A stretch of 64,000 bases of DNA from the NCBI GenBank assembly GCA_963843465.1, contig CAWJKP010000003.1, positions 930,001 through 994,000 of the forward strand. The letters run 5' to 3'. Under the pieces are notes generated by a model that made no database searches, was not told the origin of the DNA, and was given only the letters and a program-made list of their open reading frames with translations. This DNA comes from CAWJKP01 sp963843465. GTDB taxonomy: Bacteria > Planctomycetota > Planctomycetia > Pirellulales > Thermoguttaceae. A program made the position numbers and the translations under genes. This document shows positions 47,049 through 56,080 of this stretch, one piece after another; the stretch's first letter is position 1, and the number at the start of each line of letters is the position of its first letter.

Positions 47049-47286
47049 CTCCCCGAAGCTTTCAGCGATCAGCTTTCAGCGATCAGCCAAGAGCAACGCG
47101 CGGTTCAAGCTCATAGCTGACCACCGACCGCAAACGGGGCGTCTTGTAGCAAAGCCCGGCTAGTCGGTCAAGGAAAGATGGGTAAGCGATCGGCTTTCAG
47201 CGGTCAGCTTTCAGCCATGAGCTTTGAGCTTGAGCGGCTCATTGCTCTTTGCTGATCGCTGACCGCTGATCGCTGAAAGCTGACTG
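47049..47286. repeat. AGCTTTCAGCGATCAGC repeats, direct and inverted
   Basis: AGCTTTCAGCGATCAGC-like units at 47055-47090 and 47190-47220 meet complementary TGATCGCTGAAAGCTGA-type units at 47250-47286, giving a long potential hairpin. It separates the sugar transferase and the ROK gene. Confidence 0.7.
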
Positions 47287-48679
47287 CTATTGTTCCGCCG
47301 ATCCGAGGTGGATCAGGGCCACTTTGCGGGCCTTTGCGCTGTTGTAGGCCGCCACCAGCTCCGCCGTGGACATCAGTTTCCACTGAATCGAGCGCCGCGA
47401 GAGAAAACGCTGGCCGTCTTCCGCAAGCTCGAACCGACCCTTGCTGCCCGTACCCACTAAGAGCACCTCGGGCCCGCCCTTGCAGAGCTTCTCCAACTCT
47501 TTCGAGCCCAAGGTGTAGACGTGGCCGTAGCGCCGCTGTAACTTGTCCAGGTTGCGCTTCTTCACTTGGCCGTCAACGTCAATGCAAATGTCGCGGCCGT
47601 AGGTCTTCTGGTCGACCGTCACTTCACCGAACTTGGCCTGGGAGATCACCGGGTAGGCAGGCTGCACGTCGTAGCGTTTCTTGAACGGGCTGCGGCCGAC
47701 GTGCTTGCGGGCCAAGGCCACGCAGCCCAGCACGACGGCATCGTCGCCCAGGGCCGAAAGCCTCACCTGCCCTCCCTCCCGCGCCGGGAAGCTGATCGCA
47801 GCCCACGATGTGCTCCACGATCGGCAACATGAACTGGCTGCACGCCTCGACCACCCCGCCGCCTAGCACGATGACTTCCGGGTCCAGCAGGTGCCGCACC
47901 GTGAGGCAGGCATAGCCCAGCACCTCCGACGCCCGCCGCATGACCTCGGTAACCAACTCGTCTTCGCTTTCCAAGGCCTTCCGCAGCGTGCTGGAGCGGA
48001 TCAGGCTCAGGTCGCCCTGGAGCAAGCTGGAAAGCGCCGTTTTCCGCCCGGCTGCCACCGCCTGGCGGAGATCTCGCTCAATGGCCGTGCGGCTGGCCAA
48101 GGCTTCCAGGCAGCCTTGGTTGCCGCAACCACACTTGGGCCCGCCGATCTGCATCACGATGTGCCCGATCTCCCCGGCCGATTCCCGCGCACCCCGCCAC
48201 AATTTCCCCTTTCGGACAATCCCGCTGCCAATCCCCGTACCCACCAGGATTGCAATCGCACTGGACGCCTGCCGCGAGGAGCCGAGCCAGGCTTCACCCA
48301 AAGCCCCCAGATTGCAATCGTTCCCCAAGACCACCGGCACCTTGAACCGGGCCTCCAGGTACGACCCCAGGGCCACGCCGGTGAGATTCATGTTCGGAGT
48401 GACGACCACCCGGGCGGTTTCCGGATCGACCACCCCCGGCACGGCCACGCCGATGGCCGTGAGCAGTTCCATGCCCGGCGCCGCGTCCAAGAGCACTTTC
48501 TCCATCGCCTTTTCGATCGCCACCACGACCCGCTCGGCCCCTTCGTTCCGAGGGGTGGTGATCCTTTCCCGGGCGAGAATGGTCCCCGATTCCTCGACCA
48601 GCGTGGCCAGGATTTTCGTCCCGCCCACGTCCACGCCCAAATAGTAGTGCGATTTCTTGCTTCGCGTCGCGCCGTCCAT
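47287..48679 (-). CDS. ROK-family sugar kinase fused to a Mth938-like domain; single-base frameshift
   Basis: Starting at ATG 48679 the protein has the ROK ATP-binding motif GVDVGGTKILATLV, the sugar-binding and zinc regions IGHIVMQIGGPKCGCGNQGC (the C-x-C-G-x-x-G-C zinc motif) and LGGGVVEACSQF. The frame breaks at GGG 47786-47788, where one base looks extra; removal gives DQLPAREGGQVRLSALGDD, the usual end of a ROK kinase. The same frame then continues for about 135 residues (YPVISQAKFGEVTVDQKTYG, LLVGTGSKGRFELAEDGQRF), matching the Mth938/DUF498 fold. This is probably a glucokinase-like enzyme with an added domain of unknown role. Confidence 0.75.
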
Positions 48680-48773
48680 CCGCCGTCCTCGCTGATGCTT
48701 GTGGTAAGGCTGCCAACCATTGTAGCCCAGCCCGTGGCGACCTCCAGTAGCCACCCTCTTTCCAGGCCGCCGA

Positions 48774-49509
48774 TCAGTCGAGCCACCCCACTTCCGTCCG
48801 CAGGATCTCGCGCTTCCATCCCTCCTCGTGGACAGGCCAGCCGCGGACGGTCAGCCAACCGCCGTGACGTTGGCAAGGGCGGCCGTCGCGGTGGACACTC
48901 CGGTAGCAATCCCATTCCGCCGGGGAGGGCGGCGGGACCTGGCCCGGCACGTTGCCGGCGCGAAAGTAGATCTCTTCCCGGTCGAAAATCGTGACGATCA
49001 CCGGCGGCGGCATGTCCAGCATCCGCCGCGCAAGCAACTCGTGACTGGCCGTCGAGAATCGGGCCTTGAGGCGCAGCAGGTCCCAGCCGCAGGCCGCCGC
49101 GTCTTCCGCTAGCCACACTCCCGGCACCAACAGCCGGCCGGCCAAACAGTTCGCCACCACCTCCCGGGCGCGGGGGGCCGCCACACGCGGATCGATCGAT
49201 AGGGCGTCGAAGACCCGGTGGGCCAGATGCTCGCCGATCTCGTGCGCCACGGCCCATTGCCGCCGTTCCGGCCGTGGCTCGGGCCGAAGGAGGATCGTGG
49301 CACGCGCGGGCCGGCCTCGCGTCCCTTGCAGCCGGACGAACCGCGCCCGGACCGCCTGCCGGTCGTCCATCGCCACGCAGATTTTCAGATCCTCGGCGAG
49401 CCGGAAGGCGTCGACCGGCGGCCCGGCGATGCGGTTTTCCGCCAAGAACGTCCGCGGCCACGCGATCCAAGGTCGCGCCGAGTTCTTCCGCCGTGATTTC
49501 GGGGAGCAC
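48774..49509 (-). CDS. ImmA/IrrE-type metallopeptidase-like protein; single-base frameshift
   Basis: The GTG at 49509, with AGAAGGG upstream, reads VLPEITAEELGATLDRVAAD. The frame breaks at AA 49444-49445 (one extra base), and the rest reads AENRIAGPPVDAFRLAEDL onward, for about 244 residues. The N-terminal DAFRLAEDL and the segment WAVAHEIGEHLAHR match COG2856/ImmA proteins. The motif is HEIGEH, not the usual HExxH, so zinc binding may differ. It ends with a Trp/Arg-rich domain. ImmA-type proteins cleave or regulate repressors in mobile elements and stress; here the partner is unknown. Confidence 0.65.
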
Positions 49510-49819
49510 TTTGATTACCCTTCTACCCTTGGCAGCATCAACCGTGAAGTGGTATAGTATACGTATGTACACTATTCTACGCTGGCAGTGAATGCAGTGC
49601 AAGCACGGAAAAAGGTCCGTCTACCCCTGACGGCGGGTTTGGATGAGGTGACGCCACGCAAACCTGTAACCAGGCGATTCTTGCTCGCTCTCCGAGGGAG
49701 GCGGCATAGAGGGGGACTTTTTCAGTCCCGGGGCGATCGACGTCCCTCTCGTGTCGCGCGACAAGGTCGCCGAGAATCTCCAGGTAATGCTGGCGGAATT
49801 CGAGCGCGCGGACCGTTGG

Positions 49820-50374
49820 CTACTTTGCCGCAGCGTACCAAGCGCCGAAGTTGCGCAGCACAAGAATCGGGGATACCTGCCCCAGCGCGAGCCGAACGTC
49901 ATCGGCGCGCTCAGAAATGTGAAAATTGACGTGCAAGTGGAACGTCGGGTGGGCGATGTTGTCCTTCAGTTCCTCGTCCCAGTCCGGACTGTTCGGCGTC
50001 GCATTGCGCGGATCGAGGTCGTATCGCAACGAAGCGATTCGAGCGTCGCCGTCGGAAAGACTCGAGAATTCCAGTGAGTATTCAGCGAGTTCTGACTCAT
50101 CTCTCTTTTTTTCCCAATTTCGCCATGGCTTGACCCGGATATATATGCTCAGCCGTCCTTCCGGATCCAGGCTGAACGGCTGCTGCCCACGGGGGTCCTG
50201 TGTCCTCCTAAAATACTCGCTGCCACGGCCGATAACCCAAACCTCTTTTTTCCCCTCCTGATGCGGCGTGAAGGGGAGAGTGCCCTCTCGCTCCTCAGGT
50301 GGAATTATCTCAAGTCTGCCCAGGCAAGCGTTCAGGCAGTGCATGAACTCCTTCGGTTGGCCCGGGAAGATCAT
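49820..50374 (-). CDS. Third gene of an ATPase cassette, unknown fold
   Basis: The ATG at 50374 overlaps the stop of the preceding gene by four bases (ATGA), so translation is coupled. The 184-residue protein begins MIFPGQPKEFMHCLNACL. It has a central beta-rich part (IYIRVKPWRNWEKK, YSLEFSSLSDGDARIASL) and a well-formed ending HPTFHLHVNFHISERADD followed by VRLALGQVSPILVLRNFG. The HLHVNF and D-VRLALG-VSP pattern suggests a defined family of small partners of toxin or sensor systems, but no known domain is assigned. It is an effector or sensor candidate by position only. The 310-base gap 49510-49819 shows no supported gene. Confidence 0.7.
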   Translation of the reverse strand: MIFPGQPKEFMHCLNACLGRLEIIPPEEREGTLPFTPHQEGKKEVWVIGRGSEYFRRTQDPRGQQPFSLDPEGRLSIYIRVKPWRNWEKKRDESELAEYSLEFSSLSDGDARIASLRYDLDPRNATPNSPDWDEELKDNIAHPTFHLHVNFHISERADDVRLALGQVSPILVLRNFGAWYAAAK

Positions 50375-50991
50375 TGTTCGCTCGCCTCTGGCGCTGACAG
50401 CTCCGATTGAATGGTGAGAAGTTCCTTCCAAAGCCATGCGTCCTGGGGTGACCTGGACAGCACGACGGTCGGATCGGCCATGAAGGAACTACTTGGTAAT
50501 CCGTACTGAGCCTCCAGTCGGCCCAGGGATTCCTTGATGTCCTTAAGACCGAGACGGGGGCTAAGCTGATAGGCGAGGCAGATTCGTAACCCCACCCAAT
50601 CCATGAGGTCGGGGCACGACCGCTGGAACTCGCCTCGGCGGTTCTCGCGAACGAACACGACGACTGCGGCTAACCTCCCAAGTTGTTCGCGCGCCCCATT
50701 GAGGACCCTGGCGGCTGCTGGGAGCACCTCTTCGATCCTGGAAAGGAACAGCCATGTGCGGTCGGCATCCGCGGCTTGAATCCGTTCCATCAATTGGGTG
50801 CGAAACCAGTCGCCGTCATGCCCCTCTGCATCGACCATCGCCAATTGGGCGCCGTTGGCCGCTTGCTTCACGGCCTCGCTCAGACCGGCTATCGTCTGCA
50901 AAAGGTCCGCGTCCTTGCGCCAAACCGCCATGCCCACGGCGGGACGGACGAGGACCAGACTGCGAACGAAATCACTATATTCCAGGAACAC
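50371..50991 (-). CDS. STAND-like protein lacking Walker A, second gene of the cassette
   Basis: The 206-residue product has the Walker-B-and-after layout of STAND ATPases: TWLFLSRIEEVLPAAARVLN, then GAREQLGRLAAVVVFVRE and SCPDLMDWVGLRI, which resembles the 'R-L-APDLW-W' segment of such proteins. The P-loop position near residue 15 (VLVRPAVGMAVWRKDADLL) has no GxxxxGK[ST], and the B motif lacks the acidic pair. It is therefore probably a non-hydrolysing partner of the ATPase next to it. It starts four bases after the ATPase stop and overlaps the next gene by four bases. Confidence 0.7.
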   Translation of the reverse strand: MFLEYSDFVRSLVLVRPAVGMAVWRKDADLLQTIAGLSEAVKQAANGAQLAMVDAEGHDGDWFRTQLMERIQAADADRTWLFLSRIEEVLPAAARVLNGAREQLGRLAAVVVFVRENRRGEFQRSCPDLMDWVGLRICLAYQLSPRLGLKDIKESLGRLEAQYGLPSSSFMADPTVVLSRSPQDAWLWKELLTIQSELSAPEASEQ

Positions 50992-50995
50992 GCCT

Positions 50996-52366
50996 TCATC
51001 TCCGGTTCTTGGCTGCGTCGGTACCGGCGACTTGCGTTCGCTTCTCGTAAGCCCTCAAGAGCGGTTCAGCCCACGGTGCGATGCGGTACTGCTTCTCGGA
51101 CGGCTGGCTCCCGTCGCGAACGAGAACTCCATCGCGCAGCGGCTGAACCACATTACGCACGTTGGCGCCCTCGGACTTTAGCACGCTTTGGATTCCTTCA
51201 TAGTCGGCGTCGGTAAGCCGGCCGCGCCATTTGTTCGCCATGTCCTGCAAGACCAGATCAATATGCGAGTTGAGCACATGAGTCTCATCTGCCTCTAGTG
51301 CGTAGAGCAGGCAGGTGTTGCAGAAGTAAATGAAGGTTCGCGGCAATCCGCCGCTGGCATGAGCAAGACGGCGCTTTTGACGAGCCGAAAAGAGCAATTC
51401 AGCACCCGCTTCACGCAACATGGTCAGGTATGGCTGAAGGGCGGGCTCCGACAGATCCTGCCCATTGGATGCGGGAGTGGGGAGGGGGTCTAGGACCAGC
51501 ACTTCGGTCCATGATTGCTCAATCTCAGCGATCCGCTCTCCGAAATACGCGTCGAAAGGAAGCGTCGCAACGACAGCGCACGGGAGTCGCCGCCACGCCA
51601 TCGCCCGATCAATGAACAGGCTCTGCTGCAACGCGGGATCCATCACCTTGTCTAGGTCATCGATGAGCAAGAGAACCGGTTTGCCACACTTTTCCGCGAT
51701 TTCCTTCAGAATCACCTCGCAACTCTCAGCGACGGCGCTGAATTCGGCCGACGCCGGGTCCGCGCCGGCGACGTAAACGATGGCGAGCCGACGAATACAG
51801 TCCGAATACAAAGCTGCGAGGTTCTCGCCTATCCGAATTCGTGCTCCAAGTTTTTCATACGCCTCGCGCACGATCTCACGGAAAACGCTTTCGTGCCGCG
51901 ATATTGCTCTGGCTCTGATGGGGTGATAATCCATCTCCTGCTGCACCTCAGGCACCAGCTTGTCGACTCGATCGACGAGCTGCTCGACCAGCCCCGGCGG
52001 CATTGGCCCAAGTTTCTCGATCCAAGCGCGAATCGACGCCTCCAAAACGACGACAAGTAACGTGAATGTGTCTGCATTATTAACGCCGAGACTATCGGCG
52101 ACAGAACAGCGGATGGTGAAACGCTGAGGCGCAAGCTCGTTTGCCAGGTGTACCAGTTCGGTTGACTTCCCAACACCAATGTGACCGGTCAAGAGGGCTT
52201 TGCCGAAAGGGTCCGCGCGGAGCAGTGTCGTCATCTGACGGACGGCGTTTGAGTCGCGCGGGATGCGTGGCATCGCATCCGCTCTTGTGCCCGCTGGGAC
52301 GTTCGGGTTTAGCCGTCGCACAATCTCTTGCAGCGAGCCGGCGCTAATGTCAGGGTTGGTGGACAT
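50996..52366 (-). CDS. P-loop ATPase, first gene of a three-gene conflict-type cassette
   Basis: A 456-residue protein (ATG 52366; the longer frame from 52450 is less likely). Walker A GHIGVGKST is at residues 61-69, and Walker B VLLLIDDLDKV at about 231-241. A helical segment with HESVFREIVREAYEKLG lies between them. After the P-loop domain come RRLAHASGGLPRTFIYF and a C-terminal helical domain resembling the winged-helix part of Orc/AAA-type or STAND proteins (LRDGVLVRDGSQPSEKQYRI). 'GH-G-GKSTEL..LA-EL' is a pattern common in signalling ATPases of cyanobacteria and planctomycetes. It is co-oriented with two coupled small genes. It is probably a nucleotide-dependent switch in a defence or stress module (inferred). 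Confidence 0.8.
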   Translation of the reverse strand: MSTNPDISAGSLQEIVRRLNPNVPAGTRADAMPRIPRDSNAVRQMTTLLRADPFGKALLTGHIGVGKSTELVHLANELAPQRFTIRCSVADSLGVNNADTFTLLVVVLEASIRAWIEKLGPMPPGLVEQLVDRVDKLVPEVQQEMDYHPIRARAISRHESVFREIVREAYEKLGARIRIGENLAALYSDCIRRLAIVYVAGADPASAEFSAVAESCEVILKEIAEKCGKPVLLLIDDLDKVMDPALQQSLFIDRAMAWRRLPCAVVATLPFDAYFGERIAEIEQSWTEVLVLDPLPTPASNGQDLSEPALQPYLTMLREAGAELLFSARQKRRLAHASGGLPRTFIYFCNTCLLYALEADETHVLNSHIDLVLQDMANKWRGRLTDADYEGIQSVLKSEGANVRNVVQPLRDGVLVRDGSQPSEKQYRIAPWAEPLLRAYEKRTQVAGTDAAKNRR

Positions 52367-52501
52367 TTCATTATCGCCTAAGTTTGAAATAGCACTGGAA
52401 GAGCCCGCACGGCTCTTGAACAGGGCTATCCGCTGGTACGTGGAATGCAATCCAAAGATCCATTGTACTCCGTTTCTCGGCCGCGAGGGAGTGGCTGCAT
52501 T

Positions 52502-52864
52502 TCACCCCGGCAGCGGCTCGATGGTCACGCCCAGGGGGAAATCGACCTTCCGCGCGGCGTAGAAGTCCGGGCCGGCGGAGCGGATCTGGTCGCGCTTCAA
52601 CTCGGCCAACTCCTTGGAGCCGGACCAGACAATGCCTCGGCCGCAGTTGTGGATCTCGAGCGCCAGCGAGTAGCTCTTCTCCAGCGGGTACCCAAAGACC
52701 TTGGTGAAGGTCTCGACGACGTACTGAAACGTGTGCTGCTCGTCGTTGAAGACCACCACCGCGTAGGGAGGCAGCTTCTGGGGCGGCCGGTCCTGGGGTT
52801 TCCGCCGGCGGCGCCGCAGCGGCTCGGCCGGCGATTCCACCACGGCCGATTTCTCCACGCTCAT
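52502..52864 (-). CDS. clpS: ATP-dependent Clp protease adaptor ClpS
   Basis: The 120-residue adaptor delivers N-degron substrates to ClpAP/ClpCP. After a basic Pro/Arg-rich N-terminus (about 1-30), the core starts YAVVVFNDEQHTFQYVVETF. This is the family's ND-x-x-T-F/M pattern that contacts the N-terminal residue of substrates. It continues with YSLALEIHNCGRGIVWSGSK, whose His lines the pocket. GVTIEPLPG ends the domain. No clpA or clpC is in the window. A putative promoter region 52367-52501 separates it from the ATPase cassette. The assignment is secure. Confidence 0.9.
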   Translation of the reverse strand: MSVEKSAVVESPAEPLRRRRRKPQDRPPQKLPPYAVVVFNDEQHTFQYVVETFTKVFGYPLEKSYSLALEIHNCGRGIVWSGSKELAELKRDQIRSAGPDFYAARKVDFPLGVTIEPLPG

Positions 52865-52920
52865 CGGCCTTCACCTCGGATGGGGATAATTATGCTGCAC
52901 GCGGGACGGAACGAAACAAG

Positions 52921-52982
52921 TTCGTAGTACCGGCTTTAGCCGGAAATCCGCGGCAAGACCGCCTGAAGGCGGGACTACGAAC
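52921..52982. repeat. Family H element, intergenic copy
   Basis: TTCGTAGTACCGGCTTTAGC...CGCCTGAAGGCGGGACTACGAA. The same family is found inside the glycosyltransferase gene at 37201-37263. Confidence 0.9.
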
Positions 52983-52988
52983 ATCGCA

Positions 52989-55133
52989 TCAGCCCATGTC
53001 CGGCGTCCAGAGCTTGGGCTTTTCGCCGGGGAGCGTGGCGCTGCCGGGGGTCCAAATCTTGCCGGGCTCGGCGGCGGCCTGCCCGGGAGCCGTGAGATCG
53101 GCGGCAGCCTCCGCGGCCCGTTGCAGGGGGACCGCAGGCGTGCCGTCCGGCCGGATCGCGCCGATGCTCATCAGCCACCGGCTGAGGGCTTCGGCTACGC
53201 CCGGCTCGCGGAGATGCCGGGTCTGAAGATGGGTCAGCAGCCGAGAGACCTCGGCCGGCTCCCGCATCTCGAACCTCAAGTTCAATTCCATGAGGTCCCA
53301 GGAGGCGCAGGACCGACCCAACGCCGCGGACGCCTGCCGGCCCTGGTCGAGGTAGGCCAGCGACTCGGCCGTATCGACGGCCTGCCGGGCCAACAGACCG
53401 AATGCCTGCTGGCGTTCCTCGTGTTTCTCGGCCAGGCTCGGCCGCTGGACGATCGACCGGGCCATGCGGATCATCGCCTCCCGCGCGGTGAAGGCCAGGG
53501 CCCGGCGAAAGCACGACAGGAGCTGCTCGTCGCTGAGCTTCTCCTCCTCGACCCTCGCCAAGCGGACCAGCGGCAATCGGTCGACGGCCGTCTGCGTGGG
53601 GTCGATGGGAGCCAGCGACGGCAGGCCCAATTGGCTCCGCAGGCGATTGGCATCGAACTGGCTGGTGGTCTGGGCTGCCATGAACTCCAAGACCAGGATC
53701 GCGCCTTGCACCCGGGTTCGGTACGCATCGTCGGCAGCCGCCTGCTGCGGAGTCTTGCCGTCCAGCACGCCCAGGGGCAACTGCGGCCACTGGTGATAGA
53801 GCGTCTGTTGGACAAACTGCTCCAGGATCTGTTGCACCTCTTCCTCGCTGGCGTCGTCGCGCGAGCGGAAGCTGCGGTGGAGCAATTCGGCGGTGGCCGA
53901 GGTCCGATCGACCACGGTCTGCGAAGGGGCGCCCAAGAGCGAACCGCCGACCTTGCCGAGGTAGCCTTGGACGGCGTCCAAGGCCGCGGTCGGCAGAGAA
54001 AGGGCCACGATCCTCGCCTCGCGATCGGTCTGCTTGCCCCAGAGCAGCAGTTGGCCCAGGGCGTTGGGCACGTTTTCCGCCGTCTGCGGCTGTCCGGACT
54101 CCGGCAGGGGGCGGTCGAAGAGGTAGAAAGCCGACTTGGGCGGCGGTTCTCCCTCCTCCACCAGCGACGACAAGTCGGCCCGGATCAGGTTTGCCTGCGG
54201 CGAAGATAGCAGGGCCACGTTCAACGCCTCGGCATCGCTCACCGGGTAATCGAGGTCGACAACGTCCATCGCGTCGCCCAACGGATCGCCTTCGGAGAAG
54301 AACATGGCCAAGGCTTCGGCCTCGGCGGCCGCTTCCGGGTCGACGTCGAGGGAGGCATACTTCCGCCAGGCTTGGGCCGCGCCGGACAGGTCGGCCAGCC
54401 AAGCCCGGACCATCGCCAGGTTGTGCCAGATCGGCGCCGCATCGGCATTCTCCGCCGCCAACGCGGCGAACCGCTGGGCCGCCGCGGCCAGTTGTCCCAG
54501 GTCGGTCAGTTCCAGGGCCTTGTCGAAGGCCGGTTTCCAGGCCGCACCAGCGGGGGCCTCCGCCAAGGGCCGATCGTCTTTGACCACCAGCGGCACCGAG
54601 GGCGAGGCGTTCAATTGCACCATGAAATTCAGCGGTTGGGGGTCCTCCCGATGAAGGGTGATTTGCAGCAGGGTCAGTGCCCGCGCGGCGAGGAATTGTC
54701 CTTCCGCGGCCAGGACGCGGCTGAGCACGGCCATTGCCTCGTAGAGCCGGCCGTGCAGGCGGTCTTGCGAAATGGCGATTGCCCGCTGCAGATAATCCAG
54801 GGCCACCCGGCCGCCCTTGTCGGCCGCCGTCACGATGGCCGACTCCGCCAAGGCGACGGGGTTGTCCGGATGCAGGCGGAGGAAAGCCTCTGCCGTGGCC
54901 TTGGCTTCGTCGTCCTGGCCCGTCAGCCGCAGCAGGAAAGTCTTGGTGGCTAGGAGACAGGCCCGGTTAGGGTGCGTCTTCTCCAGCCGCTCCAGGTGTT
55001 TCAGGCAGGCCAGGTACTGTTGGCCATCGACCATCCGCTCGATCTGCTCGAACTCATCCAGCAGGTCGCCGCAACAGAACTTGATCTTCTTACCCGTACC
55101 ACCGGGACAACTGGAATAGGCATTGATCGCCAT
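52989..55133 (-). CDS. SEC-C-like/TPR repeat protein
   Basis: A 714-residue product from ATG 55133 (the frame is open to 55352, but ATG 55133 places the motif at the N-terminus). Residues 4-20 read AYSSCPGGTGKKIKFCC, a SEC-C-like zinc motif in which the second Cys of C-x-C is a Gly. A long run of TPR-like helices follows (YLACLKHLERLEKTHPNR, AFLRLHPDNPVALAESA, WHNLAMVRAWLADLSGAA). The C-terminal part is Pro/Ala-rich with two WTPG/WTPD repeats (IWTPGSATLPGEKPKLWTPD). It is cytoplasmic and probably a protein-interaction hub. This is a recurrent planctomycete family. Confidence 0.8.
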   Translation of the reverse strand: MAINAYSSCPGGTGKKIKFCCGDLLDEFEQIERMVDGQQYLACLKHLERLEKTHPNRACLLATKTFLLRLTGQDDEAKATAEAFLRLHPDNPVALAESAIVTAADKGGRVALDYLQRAIAISQDRLHGRLYEAMAVLSRVLAAEGQFLAARALTLLQITLHREDPQPLNFMVQLNASPSVPLVVKDDRPLAEAPAGAAWKPAFDKALELTDLGQLAAAAQRFAALAAENADAAPIWHNLAMVRAWLADLSGAAQAWRKYASLDVDPEAAAEAEALAMFFSEGDPLGDAMDVVDLDYPVSDAEALNVALLSSPQANLIRADLSSLVEEGEPPPKSAFYLFDRPLPESGQPQTAENVPNALGQLLLWGKQTDREARIVALSLPTAALDAVQGYLGKVGGSLLGAPSQTVVDRTSATAELLHRSFRSRDDASEEEVQQILEQFVQQTLYHQWPQLPLGVLDGKTPQQAAADDAYRTRVQGAILVLEFMAAQTTSQFDANRLRSQLGLPSLAPIDPTQTAVDRLPLVRLARVEEEKLSDEQLLSCFRRALAFTAREAMIRMARSIVQRPSLAEKHEERQQAFGLLARQAVDTAESLAYLDQGRQASAALGRSCASWDLMELNLRFEMREPAEVSRLLTHLQTRHLREPGVAEALSRWLMSIGAIRPDGTPAVPLQRAAEAAADLTAPGQAAAEPGKIWTPGSATLPGEKPKLWTPDMG

Positions 55134-55360
55134 GGCAGGCCAGCTTGGGTTGAAAAGGAGACCGATAACGACAGCGTCTCGGTCGGTTGGCAAACCATTG
55201 ATCGTACCAAATCGTTCCCGGCCTGACGAGGGACGGCCATCTATCAGGGGGTATACAAATACGTTGTGGTGCGTAAAACGCAGGCTACGGCCTGAAAAAG
55301 ACGAACTATACTTCCACGGGGCGGGGAACGACGAGTAGTCGTTACGGTTCACGGGCCGCC

Positions 55361-55420
55361 GAAAGTCGCCTTTCGCTCCGCGAAAGTGACGCCACTTTCG
55401 CGGAGCGAAAGGCGACTTTC
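55361..55420. repeat. Family C hairpin
   Basis: GAAAGTCGCCTTTCGCTCCG and its complement, the longest of the three family C stems. It lies in the divergent gap 55134-55522, which shows nothing else I can support. Confidence 0.85.
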
Positions 55421-55522
55421 GGGGCCAAAGCTGCTGGAGGACGAGCGCGGCCCGTGAACGCTTACGAGTCGTCTCGTGCCGTCCTCGGACTTCCGGAAAG
55501 CGATCCTATCGAGCCGAGCCAC

Positions 55523-55942
55523 ATGAGTTTCCGCGTTCTGGTTGCCGATGACGACGACTTGATCCGCACGCTGATCATCCTTGCGCTGGGGGCGGTAGGG
55601 ATCAGGGATACGGTGGCCGCCACCGATGGCCGGGAGGCCATGAAGTTGATCCAGCGGCAGTCTTTCGACCTGTTGATGCTCGACTGGCACATGCCGGGCA
55701 AGAGCGGCCTGGAGCTGGTCAAGGCGATCCGCGGCCGGGGCAGCCAGGTGCCGATCGTGATGGTCTCCGCGGAAACCGCCCGCGATCAAATTGTGGAAGC
55801 CATGCGGGCGGGAGCCTCGGACTACATCCTCAAGCCTTTCGACGCCAAGACCCTCTGGTCGAAGATCGAGAAGTACCGCAACGCCGGCTCCACGTCTGCC
55901 GCCGCCAAGGATACCAAGGCCACGGCGGCAACGCCCACGTAG
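55523..55942 (+). CDS. CheY-like single-domain response regulator
   Basis: About 139 residues from the ATG at 55523; a GTG at 55454 would add 23. The receiver domain is complete: acidic pair VLVADDDDLI, phospho-acceptor Asp in LLMLDWHMPGKSG, the switch residue in VMVSAETAR and Lys in YILKPFD. No output domain follows, only an Ala/Thr/Lys-rich tail. Such stand-alone receivers act through partner proteins. No histidine kinase is nearby. The receiver assignment is secure. Confidence 0.88.
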   Translation: MSFRVLVADDDDLIRTLIILALGAVGIRDTVAATDGREAMKLIQRQSFDLLMLDWHMPGKSGLELVKAIRGRGSQVPIVMVSAETARDQIVEAMRAGASDYILKPFDAKTLWSKIEKYRNAGSTSAAAKDTKATAATPT

Positions 55943-56080
55943 CGCGGGGGCCTCATGCGAGACGGTCAGTCTTGGGTCTTGCACGGCTCCTCGTTTGTAG
56001 GACTTCTGGCGGGGGATGCCGATGGGTGGTAGAATCCGGTATCCGGTTCGATCGCTCGGCAATCGCTCGCGGGGGCCCGC

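Noticed and set aside
49588..50077. Plus-strand frames with MSRDKVAENLQVMLAEFERAD-like text
   Set aside because: Mostly antisense to the third cassette gene and without a good start. A short helical stretch alone is not enough.
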